Origin: Shimia sp965227725
GTDB taxonomy: Bacteria > Pseudomonadota > Alphaproteobacteria > Rhodobacterales > Rhodobacteraceae
Length of the DNA stretch: 64,000 nt
Assembly (NCBI RefSeq): GCF_965227725.1
Contig: NZ_CBDDGH010000001.1
Coordinates: 62,001-126,000, forward strand
Direction: 5' to 3'
Shown: in pieces, positions 1 to 8,948 of the stretch
Layout: every line of letters starts with the position of its first letter
Numbering within the stretch: position 1 is the first letter of the stretch
Position numbers and translations under genes: made by a program
Notes under the pieces: generated by a model
What the model saw: only the letters and a program-made list of their open reading frames with translations
What the model was told of the DNA's origin: nothing
Databases searched by the model: none

Positions 1-165
1 ACCCCCAGTTTTGCTGGCCGTATCCGCGACACATTCACTGTGTTCGCTGCTCAGGTTGCAGACTGGAACGAGAAACGTTTGACCCGGAAAGCCCTGGAAC
101 AGCTCAGCGATCGCGAGCTGGAGGACATCGGCATGTCTCGCGCCGACATCCCCCGCTATCGCTGA
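1..165 (+). CDS. DUF1127 family small protein (3' end only)
   Basis: The reading frame is open from the first base and stops with TGA at 163-165, so the start lies outside the window. The 54 visible residues end in the DUF1127 signature: WNEKRLTRKALEQLSDREL followed by EDIGMSRADIPRYR. Proteins of this family are small, arginine-rich and common in Rhodobacterales; some are linked to RNA turnover or phosphate and carbon metabolism, but the role of this one cannot be told from sequence. A strong terminator follows 43 bases after the stop, so this is the last gene of its transcript. Family assignment is firm; function is unknown. Confidence 0.85.
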   Translation, partial: TPSFAGRIRDTFTVFAAQVADWNEKRLTRKALEQLSDRELEDIGMSRADIPRYR

Positions 166-207
166 GTCTGGCACTTCACCACTCACATGGTCGGGCCTTC
201 GGGTCGG

Positions 208-242
208 AAACCGCAGCCTGCTTGGGGAGGCTGCGGTTTTTT
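208..242 (+). terminator. Rho-independent terminator of the DUF1127 gene
   Basis: An 11-base stem, AAACCGCAGCC pairing with GGCTGCGGTTT, closes a short loop and runs into a T tract at 237-242. It directly follows the DUF1127 stop codon. Confidence 0.85.
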
Positions 243-258
243 AGTGCCCAAAACAAAC

Positions 259-288
259 GCGGCCCCGGGGGAGAGAACCCGAGGCCGC
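259..288 (-). terminator. Probable terminator of the 324-671 gene
   Basis: On the minus strand GCGGCCTCGGG can pair with CCCCGGGGCCGC across a short loop, followed by a T-rich stretch (GTTTGTTTT). It lies 36 bases beyond the stop of the leftward gene and faces the terminator at 208-242. Confidence 0.6.
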
Positions 289-323
289 AAGGATCTTGGA
301 GGGATCCATGAAAAAGAAGGGTG

Positions 324-671
324 TTAGCCCAGTGAATTGATCTTGAGCGCGATCCAGCGCGAGACCGGATCGGGGCGCATGGTCCAGGCTGCGGCTTTCT
401 CCACAGCATTTCCGCCGCTCAAACGCGCCACATCCTGCGAATAGAAGTCAGGACCAAGCTGGGACATCATCAAGCCTTTGATGACGAAAAAAGAGACTAC
501 GACCATGCTCAGACCGTGCCACGGGATCGTGCGTCTGCGTCCTGCACCGCGCACGATGACGTAGCCATTGCGGTCAATAGCAACTGCCTCACGCGCCTTA
601 GGCCCGGCTTCCGCTTGATTGCGGTAAATCCGTGCGAGACGCTCATGAAACTCAGCGTTGGATTCACTCAT
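324..671 (-). CDS. Conserved hypothetical protein with one membrane segment
   Basis: A 115-residue protein whose family I do not recognise by name. The first 50 residues are charged and probably cytoplasmic (MSESNAEFHERLARIYRNQ at the start). A hydrophobic stretch at about 53-70, rich in Val, Phe and Ile, is a probable single membrane span. The remaining 45 residues would then lie in the periplasm and include SRWIALKINSLG at the C terminus. It stands alone with its own terminator, and about 300 bases without a gene lie upstream. Codon use matches the neighbours and no overlapping frame is better, so I regard it as a real gene. No function is proposed. Confidence 0.7.
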   Translation of the reverse strand: MSESNAEFHERLARIYRNQAEAGPKAREAVAIDRNGYVIVRGAGRRRTIPWHGLSMVVVSFFVIKGLMMSQLGPDFYSQDVARLSGGNAVEKAAAWTMRPDPVSRWIALKINSLG

Positions 672-966
672 AGCAAATACTCAGGTTTGGCCCCCACCAA
701 ACATGAATAAAATTGACCAAAAATTGCCCTAAAATCAAGGCGAGCCCTGACAAATAAGGCAAATTCGAGACAAAACTTGTTTTTATGCTTAACAGATCAC
801 GCTCATTTGGAAACAGTCGCAGAGCGGCGATTCTGACTATCCCCGCAAGCCAAACAATCCCGCAAAAACATATAACAAAGGCGCTCCGTCGCGGAACGCC
901 TTATCCATGATTCGACAAGGGCTGATTGCGAAATTTATCTCAACCCGCCTTATCCGTCTGGAAGTG
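672..966. other. Intergenic region, AT-rich promoter side plus prmA terminator
   Basis: These 295 bases separate two leftward genes. The part next to 671 (about 690-830) is clearly AT-richer than its surroundings and should hold the promoter of the 324-671 gene. A hairpin at 878-902 serves prmA. I see no convincing small gene or structured RNA in the rest. Confidence 0.5.
878..902 (-). terminator. Probable terminator downstream of prmA
   Basis: On the minus strand AAGGCGTTCCG pairs with CGGAGCGCCTT across a three-base loop, with one G-T pair, and continues into TTGTTATA. It lies 65 bases past the prmA stop codon. Confidence 0.55.
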
Positions 967-1845
967 TCAGCCTGCGCTATTGCGGGTCATGGTCAAAGTG
1001 GTCCATTCGCCGATTTCCTCGCGCGTATGCACGGCAAAGCCCGCTGCCTGATAGGCCGCAACCACCTCATCCGCCTGCTCATTCAGGATACCGGACAGGA
1101 TCGCGTGGCCCTGTGGCGCGATATTGGCACCCATGTCCGGTGCCAGATCCACAAGCGGGGCTTTCAGAATATTGGCGAACACCAGATCATAGGGCGCTTT
1201 TGCTGCCAGATCCGGATGGCCAAAACCGGCCGCCTCCAGACAGATCAGCTTGTCTTCCAGACCATTGGCAACTGCATTGGCCTTCGCCACATCCACGGCA
1301 ACTTCGTCAATGTCGCTGGCGAGCACCTTGTTGGGCCAGATGCGCGCCGCGCCCATGGCCAGCACAGCTGTGCCGCAGCCGATGTCAGCAACGTTCTCGC
1401 CGACAAAGCCTTCGTTGGCGAGGCGGTCCAGCGCCTTCAGACACCCAAGGGTGGTGCCGTGGTGACCGGTGCCAAAGGCCATCGCCGCCTCGATCAACAG
1501 AGGCTCCGCACCTTCGGGCACTTTGTCCGCATCATGGCTGCCGTAGACAAAGAAGCGACCGGCCTCCACAGGGGCCAGCTCGCGCTTCACATGGGCCACC
1601 CAGTCGGTTTCCGGAAGCTCAGAAACCACAAAGGGCTTTGCCTCAAAAGCAGCTGCGAGAACCGCAAGGCCTGCCTCATCAGGCGCCTCGGTGAAATAGC
1701 CGCCCACTTCCCAGAGACCAGAGCCGTCTTCGATCTCAAAGACGCCCACACCGGTGGGTTCCGGCACCAGACGCTCCATGGCTTCGCCAAGCGCCTCAGC
1801 TTGGGATTTCCCGACGAGCGTGGTCAGCGCGGTGAATGTGGCCAT
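967..1845 (-). CDS. prmA: Ribosomal protein L11 methyltransferase PrmA
   Basis: The 292-residue protein is a SAM-dependent class I methyltransferase that trimethylates ribosomal protein L11 in the cytoplasm. The N-terminal third is the substrate-recognition domain. The catalytic domain begins near AFGTGHHGTTLGCL, a PrmA hallmark, followed by the SAM-binding motif DIGCGTAVLAM at about residue 155 and the acidic strand ASDIDEVAV. The motif FANILKAPL near residue 223 matches the family N-x-L-x-x-P-L catalytic loop. Length is normal for the family. The ATG at 1845 is preceded by GGAG at suitable spacing. The gene appears monocistronic or co-read with the MFS gene 71 bases upstream. Confidence 0.95.
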   Translation of the reverse strand: MATFTALTTLVGKSQAEALGEAMERLVPEPTGVGVFEIEDGSGLWEVGGYFTEAPDEAGLAVLAAAFEAKPFVVSELPETDWVAHVKRELAPVEAGRFFVYGSHDADKVPEGAEPLLIEAAMAFGTGHHGTTLGCLKALDRLANEGFVGENVADIGCGTAVLAMGAARIWPNKVLASDIDEVAVDVAKANAVANGLEDKLICLEAAGFGHPDLAAKAPYDLVFANILKAPLVDLAPDMGANIAPQGHAILSGILNEQADEVVAAYQAAGFAVHTREEIGEWTTLTMTRNSAG

Positions 1846-1916
1846 AACAGATCTCCAGAAACTTTGTGCCGGGCCTAGGGTCTTGGCCCAGCTTCGTCAA
1901 GCCTGACGGGGGCAAA

Positions 1917-3149
1917 CTACTCTGCAGCGGCGGCCAAAGGGCGTGTCAGGCGGGTTTCATTGCCCTTCTCAGGGTAGCGCGGGATCAGGCAGGCCAAGCC
2001 AAGCGACACCGCCGCCATAGACGCCGCCAGCACAAACACCGCGCCGGGGGATGCTAACCAGAGCAAGCCCAGCAGCACCGGCAGGAACACCGCCGCAATA
2101 TGATTGATGGTAAAGGCCACAGCAGCGGTCGGCGCCATATCTTCAGGGTCGGCAATCTTCTGAAAATAGGTCTTCAGCGCCAGCGCGAGGGAGAACAGCA
2201 AATGGTCCACCACATAGAGCGTGGCCGCCAGCACAAGCCCCCAACCAAAGAAGTAGATGCCACCATAGGCGAGGAACACGATCACCAGACCGGCGTATTC
2301 AAAGATCAGCGTGCGTCGCTCCCCGAACCGGGCCACAGCCGCGCCGATCATCGGGGCAAAGATCATATTGGCCACAAGGTTGATGAGGTAGAGAGCCGTG
2401 ATTTCATGCACGTCAAAGCCAAAACGCTCGACCATCATGAAACCTGCAAAAACCACAAAAATCTGACGGCGTGCACCGGCCATGAACTGCATCGCGTAGT
2501 AGAGCCAGTAGCGCTTTTTGAGCACCATCTTGCGCGCCTGTGGCGTGCGGCCTTCAAACTGCGGGAAAGCAAAAATACAGTAGAGCGCGATCAGCGCGGT
2601 CACACCGCCACCAGCGAGATAAACAAGCTCATAGCTCAGATCAAACCGCTTCCAGCTCAGCACAATCAGCCCATAGGCAAGCAGCGTTGCGCCAGAGCCT
2701 GCAGCCACCAGCCAGCCCAGCACCTTGGGCGCACGCTTTTTGTCGAGCCACTGAAGCTGCAAAGACTGGTTCACGGTTTCATAATAGTGAAACCCGATAG
2801 AGCTCAGCAGCGTGATCATCAAAATGCCGCCCATGCTCGGGAAATAGGCGGTCAACGCTGTCGCTACGCCCAAGAGCAGTAGGGAGATCATGCCCAACAC
2901 CTGCTCGCGAATAAAAAGCAGCAGGAAGATCACCCCAATCGCCAGAAAGCCCGGAATTTCCCGCACAGTGTGCAAGAGGCCAATGTCGGAGCCGTCAAAA
3001 TCTGCCACCTCAACCACAAAGTTGTTGAGCAGCGCGCTCCATGTATTGAACGCGATGGGCATGGCCAGCGCCATCAGGAACAAAAGCGCAATCGGGCGAC
3101 GCCACCATGGCAAAGCCTGTGCGTCATCAATGGCAATTTTTTCGAACAT
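1917..3149 (-). CDS. Major facilitator superfamily transporter
   Basis: An integral membrane protein of 410 residues with about 12 predicted hydrophobic segments. The first follows WWRRPIALLFLMALAM and the last precedes a basic tail ending in PRYPEKGNETRLTRPLAAAAE. The ATG at 3149 (MFEKIAIDDAQALPWW) is preferred over an in-frame ATG at 3200 because the extra 17 residues are not membrane-like and the later start gives a usual cytoplasmic N terminus. The alternating hydrophobic and basic pattern fits the MFS fold. I see no motif that fixes the substrate, so none is given. It lies between prmA and priA, an association that does not suggest a function. Confidence 0.8.
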   Translation of the reverse strand: MFEKIAIDDAQALPWWRRPIALLFLMALAMPIAFNTWSALLNNFVVEVADFDGSDIGLLHTVREIPGFLAIGVIFLLLFIREQVLGMISLLLLGVATALTAYFPSMGGILMITLLSSIGFHYYETVNQSLQLQWLDKKRAPKVLGWLVAAGSGATLLAYGLIVLSWKRFDLSYELVYLAGGGVTALIALYCIFAFPQFEGRTPQARKMVLKKRYWLYYAMQFMAGARRQIFVVFAGFMMVERFGFDVHEITALYLINLVANMIFAPMIGAAVARFGERRTLIFEYAGLVIVFLAYGGIYFFGWGLVLAATLYVVDHLLFSLALALKTYFQKIADPEDMAPTAAVAFTINHIAAVFLPVLLGLLWLASPGAVFVLAASMAAVSLGLACLIPRYPEKGNETRLTRPLAAAAE

Positions 3150-3286
3150 GCCTAGCGCATACGGGGAAATACCCAAAAAGGCGAGAGCGAAAGGATGCAC
3201 AGGGTGGGCTGCGTATTTGCACGCAAGACAGATGCGAGGCTCTGCCTCGCGCTCCGGGATATTGGCAGCAAGAGGAAACCCTGCGC

Positions 3287-5482
3287 TCAGTAAAAGCTCT
3301 GCGGGTCAATATCGACGGCGAGACGCAGATCACCCTTGAGGCGGAACTGGCCAATCCAACGCGCCAGGGCGGCTTGAAGCGGCGCGGATTTGTCGGCTTT
3401 CACCAAAAGCCGCACCCGGTGCCGTCCACGCACCCGCGCAATCGGTGCCGGGGCCGGACCGTAGACTTCAGCGCCAATCGCGCGCAGAGCGTCCGAATTG
3501 CGCGCCAGCGCATTGCCCAGATCAAACACCTGCCCCACATCGCTGCCTGAGAGGATGATCCCCGCCATACGGCCAAAAGGCGGCACCACAGCGTGACGCC
3601 GCTCATCCGCCTCAGCCCGCCAGAAGCCGTTTTCATCGCCGGTCAGGATCGCGCGGATCACCGGATGTTCCGGCTGGAAGGTCTGCAACAGCGCAAGCCC
3701 CGCGCGTTCAGAGCGCCCTGCCCGCCCGGCAACCTGTCGCATGAGCTGAAAGGTCCGCTCTGCTGCGCGCAGGTCAGAGCCTTGCAGGCCAAGATCCGCG
3801 TCGATGACGCCCACCAGCGTCAGCAACGGAAAATTGTGGCCTTTCGCCACCAACTGCGTGCCGATGATGATATCTGCGCCACCGTTGGCGATGGTCTCAA
3901 TGCTCTCCTTCAGCGCGCGCGCCGAGCCAAAGAGATCCGAACTCAGCACCGCTTGGCGCGCCTCCGGCCAAAGCGCCTGCGCCTCTTCGGCCAGCCGCTC
4001 CACCCCCGGCCCGACCGGAGCCAGCTTGCCTTCGACCTCACAGCTCGGGCAGGCCTCCGGCATCGGCTTTGTCTCACCGCACTGATGGCACAGCAAACGC
4101 TTGAGAAAGCGGTGTTCCACCATCCGCGCGTCACAATGATCACAGCCGATCTGATGCCCGCAGGCCCGGCAAATCGTCACCGGCGCATAGCCACGCCGGT
4201 TGATGAACAACAGCGCTTGTTCGCCTTTAGCAATGCGCGCGTCCACCGCCTGTTTCAACGCAGGCGAAATCCAGCGGCTGGCCGGCAGCTCCTGCGTGCG
4301 CATATCAATCGCCCGCATCTCCGGCAAAACCGACGCGCCATAGCGGCTGGTCAGCTCAAGCCGTTTGTATTTGCCCGCTTCCGCATTGGCCCAGGTTTCC
4401 AGCGAAGGGGTGGCAGACGCCAGCACCACTTGCGCGTCACACATCGCAGCCCGCAGCACCGCCATATCGCGTGCATTGTAAAGCACGCCGTCTTCTTGCT
4501 TATAGGAGGTGTCATGCTCTTCATCGACAATGATCAATCCAAGATCACGGTACGGCAAAAACAGCGCAGAGCGCGCGCCGACCACAAGCTGCGCGCCGCC
4601 CTCTCCCACCATTTTCCACGCCCGCCGACGCTCGGTCATGGTCACACCGGAGTGCCACTCTGCGGGCCGAGCGCCAAACCGCGCCTCAACGCGCGTCAGG
4701 AACTCTGCGGTCAGCGCGATCTCCGGCAAGAGCACAAGCGCCTGCCGCCCTTTGCGTAGGCATTCCGCGACGGCCTCAAGGTAAACTTCTGTTTTGCCGG
4801 AGCCTGTGACCCCGCGCAGCAAAGTGGTGCCATAGACGCCTAACTGAATACCCGCGCGCAATTCCGCCGCCCCGGCTTCCTGATCCGCCGTCAGCTCTTT
4901 GCCACCGTAGTCCGGATCAAGCCGCAAATATGGTGTGTCCCGAGGCGCGGCTTCTTCCAGCACCACGCCCTGTTTCACCAGCCCCTTGATGACGGAATTT
5001 GTGACCCCCGCCATCTCGCCAAGCTCGCCCAGCGTGAAGGCGAGCCCGCCGTAGTCTTCCAATGTCGCCAAAACCCGCCGCCGCGCATCGGTCTGCCGGT
5101 CGGGCTCCCCTGTGCCACGGCGATAGACTTTGCGCATCGAGGGCGGATCGCTGAGGCCCGGCGCACGGGTTGCCAGGCGCAACATCGCGTGCAGCGGCGT
5201 CAGAGTGTAATCCGCTGCCCGCTGCAGGAAATTGCGCATATCGGCCCGCATGGGCGCCACATCCAGCGCCTTATTGGCCGCTCGGATTTTGGAGATGTCA
5301 TAATCGCCCTTGCCCGGTCCCCAGACCACACCAAGCACCTTGCGCGGCCCCAGCGGCACCTCGACAAAACTGCCCGCAAAAACGCCTCCCTCCGGCGCTT
5401 TGTAATCCAAAACCCGGTCCAGCGGTTGCGTGGTCAGAACCGCAATCAAAGCCCCTTCGGGATAAAACTCTGCGTCGCTCAA
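3287..5482 (-). CDS. priA: Primosomal protein N' (replication restart helicase PriA)
   Basis: The 731-residue protein restarts stalled replication forks by binding branched DNA, unwinding it 3'-5' and loading the primosome. It has an N-terminal DNA-binding part (about 1-200), then an SF2 helicase core with Walker A at GVTGSGKTEVYLEA and Walker B of DEEH type at IIVDEEHDTSYK. Two zinc-binding clusters interrupt the second RecA-like domain (CRACGHQIGCDHC and CHQCGETKPMPEACPSC), as PriA requires. The motif QVAGRAGRS is helicase motif VI. Length and domain order are complete. The gene is divergent from the transaldolase gene, with 179 bases between them. Confidence 0.96.
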   Translation of the reverse strand: MSDAEFYPEGALIAVLTTQPLDRVLDYKAPEGGVFAGSFVEVPLGPRKVLGVVWGPGKGDYDISKIRAANKALDVAPMRADMRNFLQRAADYTLTPLHAMLRLATRAPGLSDPPSMRKVYRRGTGEPDRQTDARRRVLATLEDYGGLAFTLGELGEMAGVTNSVIKGLVKQGVVLEEAAPRDTPYLRLDPDYGGKELTADQEAGAAELRAGIQLGVYGTTLLRGVTGSGKTEVYLEAVAECLRKGRQALVLLPEIALTAEFLTRVEARFGARPAEWHSGVTMTERRRAWKMVGEGGAQLVVGARSALFLPYRDLGLIIVDEEHDTSYKQEDGVLYNARDMAVLRAAMCDAQVVLASATPSLETWANAEAGKYKRLELTSRYGASVLPEMRAIDMRTQELPASRWISPALKQAVDARIAKGEQALLFINRRGYAPVTICRACGHQIGCDHCDARMVEHRFLKRLLCHQCGETKPMPEACPSCEVEGKLAPVGPGVERLAEEAQALWPEARQAVLSSDLFGSARALKESIETIANGGADIIIGTQLVAKGHNFPLLTLVGVIDADLGLQGSDLRAAERTFQLMRQVAGRAGRSERAGLALLQTFQPEHPVIRAILTGDENGFWRAEADERRHAVVPPFGRMAGIILSGSDVGQVFDLGNALARNSDALRAIGAEVYGPAPAPIARVRGRHRVRLLVKADKSAPLQAALARWIGQFRLKGDLRLAVDIDPQSFY

Positions 5483-5661
5483 CAGACCCTCTTGCCAGCT
5501 TTGCCCACCAAATGCCGTTATCGCTAACGATAATTGCGCCCAAATGGCGCATTACAGCTTTCGGCGCGGCCTTCTATCGGGTAAAGCCATCACAGCCGCA
5601 GCGCAATCCCGCAGTTGCACCAATCATCCATGCACTTGTCAAACCCAGCAAAGGACCTGAC

Positions 5662-6315
5662 ATGAAATTCTTTGTAGACACTGCCGAAATCGACGCCATT
5701 GCCGAGCTCAACGCCCTTGGCATGGTGGATGGTGTCACCACCAACCCCTCCCTGATCAAAAAGTCCGGCCGCGACATTCTCGAAGTGACCAAAGAGATCT
5801 GTGATCTGGTCGAAGGCCCGGTTTCCGCCGAAGTCACCGCGACCGACGCTGACGAAATGATCGCTGAAGGCCGCAAGCTGGTTGAGATCGCTGAAAACAT
5901 CGCCGTGAAAGTGCCGCTGACCTGGGACGGTCTGAAAGCCTGTAAAACCCTGACCGATGCGGGCCACAAGGTGAACGTTACCCTGTGTTTCTCCGCCAAT
6001 CAGGCGCTGCTGGCCGCCAAAGCGGGCGCAAGCTTCATCTCGCCTTTCATCGGCCGTCTGGACGACATCAACCTTGATGGCATGGACCTGATCGCCGACA
6101 TCCGCCAGATCTATGACAACTACGGCTTTGAAACCGAAATCCTCGCCGCCTCCGTGCGCACCGTGAACCACGCCACCCAATGTGCGCTGGTTGGTGCCGA
6201 CGTGATGACCGCCCCTCCCGGCGTGATCAAATCCATGATCAACCATCCGCTGACCGACAAAGGTCTTGATGCTTTCCTCGCGGACATCAAAGCGGCGGAC
6301 ATCAAGATCCTCTGA
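5662..6315 (+). CDS. tal: Transaldolase, short (fructose-6-phosphate aldolase-like) subfamily
   Basis: The 217-residue protein belongs to the small transaldolase subfamily (about 215-220 residues) that includes fructose-6-phosphate aldolase and bacterial type 3B transaldolases. It transfers a dihydroxyacetone unit between sugar phosphates in the non-oxidative pentose phosphate pathway. The N terminus MKFFVDTAEIDAI and the motif GVTTNPSLI are typical. The Schiff-base lysine is in ENIAVKVPLTWDGL. The frame stays open far upstream, but only the ATG at 5662 gives the family N terminus, and AAGGA stands just before it. Aldolase and transaldolase activity cannot be told apart by eye. A strong terminator follows. 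Confidence 0.92.
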   Translation: MKFFVDTAEIDAIAELNALGMVDGVTTNPSLIKKSGRDILEVTKEICDLVEGPVSAEVTATDADEMIAEGRKLVEIAENIAVKVPLTWDGLKACKTLTDAGHKVNVTLCFSANQALLAAKAGASFISPFIGRLDDINLDGMDLIADIRQIYDNYGFETEILAASVRTVNHATQCALVGADVMTAPPGVIKSMINHPLTDKGLDAFLADIKAADIKIL

Positions 6316-6340
6316 TCCAGGATCAGCAATAAAAATCCTC

Positions 6341-6371
6341 AAGGCCCGGCATCGCGCGCGGGCCTTTTTTT
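6341..6371 (+). terminator. Rho-independent terminator of tal
   Basis: AAGGCCCG pairs with CGGGCCTT across a GC-rich loop and is followed by an uninterrupted T run (6365-6371). Confidence 0.88.
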
Positions 6372-6459
6372 ATGCCTCGCCTTCAAAGGGCAAGTGATTG
6401 CCCCGCCCTTCGCGCCCATGCTAGGGATTGAGCCAATCAGAGGCCTGAGCAGACCCACC

Positions 6460-7470
6460 ATGAGCACTGCACTTGAAAAATTCCAACGTCTGGAAGCCAC
6501 AGCCCTGTGGCGCGAGACACCTGACGCACAACGCAGGGATGTGATTGTGTCGCTGGGAGATGCGACGTTGGTGATCAAAGACAGCAATGATCGGGCGCTG
6601 ACCCATTGGTCTCTTCCCGCCGTGCGCAGGCTCAACCCCGGCGAACGGCCTGCCGTGTTTTATCCGGACGGCGACCCAAGCGAGACCTTGGAAATCGGTG
6701 CAGATCACCCCGAGGTGGTCGAAGCCATCGAGAAGCTGCGCAAAGCGGTCGCCAACCCGGGCCAGGCCACAGGCAGGCTGCGCAAGTTCATTCTCGGCGG
6801 ATCGGTGGCCGCAATTGCCGCCTTGGGCGTGTTCTGGCTGCCAAATGCGTTGGTCAACCACGCGCTGCGGGTTGTGCCCAATGTGACCCGCCAGACAATT
6901 GGTCAGGAGATGCAGACCCATGCACTGCGGCTGACCGGCAAAGCCTGCACCGGCCCGCAGGCATTGCCTGCGCTTGATGCCTTTCAAAAACGCCTGCAAG
7001 TGCGCGCCATCACGGTGGTGCCAAGCGCCCTGCGGGACGCGGTCGCCCTGCCTGGCAACATCGTGCTTTTGGGGCGCGACACGGTGGAAGATTTTGAAGA
7101 GCCGGATGTGGCTGCAGGCTATGTGATTGCCGCGCAAGCCGCGGTCGCAGACCCGCTTCGCGGCCTTCTGGAGAGCGGCGGCATTCGCGCCAGCCTCCGG
7201 CTACTCACCACTGGCACATTGCCAGACACGCTGCTCAGCAGCCACATTGAAGAGCTGATCAGCGCTCCGCCAATGGCGGCACCGGATGACACTCTGATTG
7301 CTGCCTTTGAGGAAAAGCGCGTGCGGCTCAAACCCTATGCTTTGGCCCAGGATCCGTCCGGGGAAAGCACGCTGGCACTGATTGAAGCGGCTCCGTTCAC
7401 AGACAATCTGCCAGAGCCGGTGCTGATTGACCGCTATTGGGTGGCGCTTCAGGAGATTTGCGACAGCTGA
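6460..7470 (+). CDS. Membrane-anchored M48-like protein lacking the zinc-binding motif
   Basis: A 336-residue protein. Residues 1-100 form a soluble domain (ALEKFQRLEATALWRE; DVIVSLGDATLVIKD). One membrane segment follows at about 106-124 (FILGGSVAAIAALGVFWL). The rest resembles the periplasmic M48 peptidase domain. The stretch VALPGNIVLLGRDTVEDF corresponds to the family A-x-PGG-x-I-V-V strand, but where M48 enzymes have HExxH this protein has YVIAAQAAVADP, with no His or Glu pair. I infer a catalytically dead M48 relative, perhaps a scaffold or regulator. The ATG at 6460 is preferred to an upstream in-frame ATG at 6394, which would lie just after the tal terminator. The M48 link is by pattern only. 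Confidence 0.7.
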   Translation: MSTALEKFQRLEATALWRETPDAQRRDVIVSLGDATLVIKDSNDRALTHWSLPAVRRLNPGERPAVFYPDGDPSETLEIGADHPEVVEAIEKLRKAVANPGQATGRLRKFILGGSVAAIAALGVFWLPNALVNHALRVVPNVTRQTIGQEMQTHALRLTGKACTGPQALPALDAFQKRLQVRAITVVPSALRDAVALPGNIVLLGRDTVEDFEEPDVAAGYVIAAQAAVADPLRGLLESGGIRASLRLLTTGTLPDTLLSSHIEELISAPPMAAPDDTLIAAFEEKRVRLKPYALAQDPSGESTLALIEAAPFTDNLPEPVLIDRYWVALQEICDS

Positions 7471-7497
7471 CCGCCGCAAATCTCAAAAACTGTCAAC

Positions 7498-8871
7498 TTA
7501 CTTACGCAGGAACGCGCTGCCAAACCCGGCGCTTTTGGCTTTGGCCAGCGCAGAGGCCGCCTCTGCCTGTGTGGCAAAAGGCCCTGCGAGCACAATGCGT
7601 TGGGTTGCGCCATTGCGCTCATACCGCCCGATCCGCACAGGCACGCCCAGCCTGCGCACGTCCCGCGCCAAAGCTTGCGCCTGCGCCGCATCAGTGGCCT
7701 GCGCCACCTGCACATAAGGTGTGCCCGCAAGACGCAGAGACTTCTGCGGGGCTTCCGACCTGGTGGACACCGTATTGGTTTGAACCCGCTCACCGGTTTT
7801 CACTCTGGTGGTGGTCTGCTCGGACGTATCAGAGTCCAGCTTCACCTGGATCAAGCGGCGCGGCACTGTTTCAGTCCAGATCAGGTTGGTCTGTGCGTGC
7901 CCGGCAAAGGTCATCACCGCGCGCTCGGTGTCCAGGCGGCCATCTTCAAAGGCGCGGCGATAGCCTTCCGGCACATAGGAAGACACCGCGTTGGTCAGGC
8001 GCGCCTCATAGACATGCTTGGGCACAATCCGCACGTCCGGCGCCGCTTCGCCAACGCGCACCACAGTGCCCACAGGTGGACGCGGCAGCGCGCTGCTTTG
8101 CCCCAGATTGATTTGCGGCGGGGTCGCAATCGGGCCGCCAACGCCGGGCGTCACAGGCGATTGCGCCTGCGGACCACAGCGCACGGTGGACCCTTTGTAT
8201 TGGGTCACGCCTTCGCGACATGGCGAGATAATACCGGAGGCCCGAGGGGCCTGCCCAGTGGTGCGACGCTCCGCTTGTGCCGGTACGGTTGTTGAAACCA
8301 CTGTTTTTGCGGGCGCAGGTGACGGCGCCGCAGCTGCTGCAGTGGTTTTTGCCGGTGCAGCTTTTACCGTGCTGGGGGCAGCCTTTGCGGTCGATTTGGT
8401 GGGCGCAGGCTGCGCTTTGGGCTGGATCACAACCGGCGCGGCTTTTGGTGCCGGAGTCGCAACTGTCGCCGCTGGTGCTTTTGGCGTCGTCGTGGGTGCC
8501 GCCTGTGGCGTGGGCCGCGCATTGCCAAACAGCGAAGGCCGCTCTGTCGGTGGCGCGGCTGGCTCGATCTGAACCACGTCGCCATCAAGCTGCGGCGCTG
8601 CATTGGTCGGGCGGGTCGCGGCGTCGAAGGTCGGCTTAAACCCGCAGATCACTTTGCGGTCGCGGGTCACACGGGGCACCCATGTGGTCACCCCGTCCAC
8701 ACCTGAACGGATGTAAACACAGCCGCGGCTGTCCACGAACTGCTTGCCCTGGAAATTCGCCGGCGGAAACTCCGCCGGTGTTTGCCTGTCACTGATCGAT
8801 TGCGCATGGGCTGCGCCGAATCCAGAAGCGGTTGCGATTGCAGCAATCGCAAGAAATTTGCCTAATGTCAT
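7498..8871 (-). CDS. Secreted SPOR-domain envelope protein with a two-cysteine module
   Basis: A 457-residue exported protein. A signal peptide (MTLGKFLAIAAIATASGFG, then AHAQ) is followed by a small module at about 44-82 with VDSRGCVYIRSGVDG and PRVTRDRKVIC. A long Ala/Pro/Thr/Lys-rich linker spans about 100-200, and a conserved middle region 250-340 contains VYEARLTNAVSSYVPEGYR. The C-terminal 75 residues form a SPOR domain (YVQVAQATDAAQAQALARD ... RIVLAGPFATQAEA). SPOR domains bind peptidoglycan stripped of stem peptides at division sites. The protein therefore probably acts at the septum or cell wall. The N-terminal module resembles those in the two small envelope proteins at 60.3-61.2 kb. 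Confidence 0.85.
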   Translation of the reverse strand: MTLGKFLAIAAIATASGFGAAHAQSISDRQTPAEFPPANFQGKQFVDSRGCVYIRSGVDGVTTWVPRVTRDRKVICGFKPTFDAATRPTNAAPQLDGDVVQIEPAAPPTERPSLFGNARPTPQAAPTTTPKAPAATVATPAPKAAPVVIQPKAQPAPTKSTAKAAPSTVKAAPAKTTAAAAAPSPAPAKTVVSTTVPAQAERRTTGQAPRASGIISPCREGVTQYKGSTVRCGPQAQSPVTPGVGGPIATPPQINLGQSSALPRPPVGTVVRVGEAAPDVRIVPKHVYEARLTNAVSSYVPEGYRRAFEDGRLDTERAVMTFAGHAQTNLIWTETVPRRLIQVKLDSDTSEQTTTRVKTGERVQTNTVSTRSEAPQKSLRLAGTPYVQVAQATDAAQAQALARDVRRLGVPVRIGRYERNGATQRIVLAGPFATQAEAASALAKAKSAGFGSAFLRK

Positions 8872-8948
8872 TTTGCCCCCACAAGATGTAGGGGTACATT
8901 AGCCAAAATCTTTACAGTGAGTAAACCACTGAAAAGCCCAAATTCGGC

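Noticed and set aside
907..1878. A 323-codon frame opposite prmA
   Set aside because: It is the antisense shadow of prmA; its product is rich in His, Arg and Gln, with no family motif, whereas prmA is fully conserved.
7453..7484. Ten-base inverted repeat GAGATTTGCG/CGCAAATCTC over the end of the M48-like gene
   Set aside because: It is perfect but has no T run on either strand, so I do not call it a terminator; it may act as a weak convergent-end hairpin.
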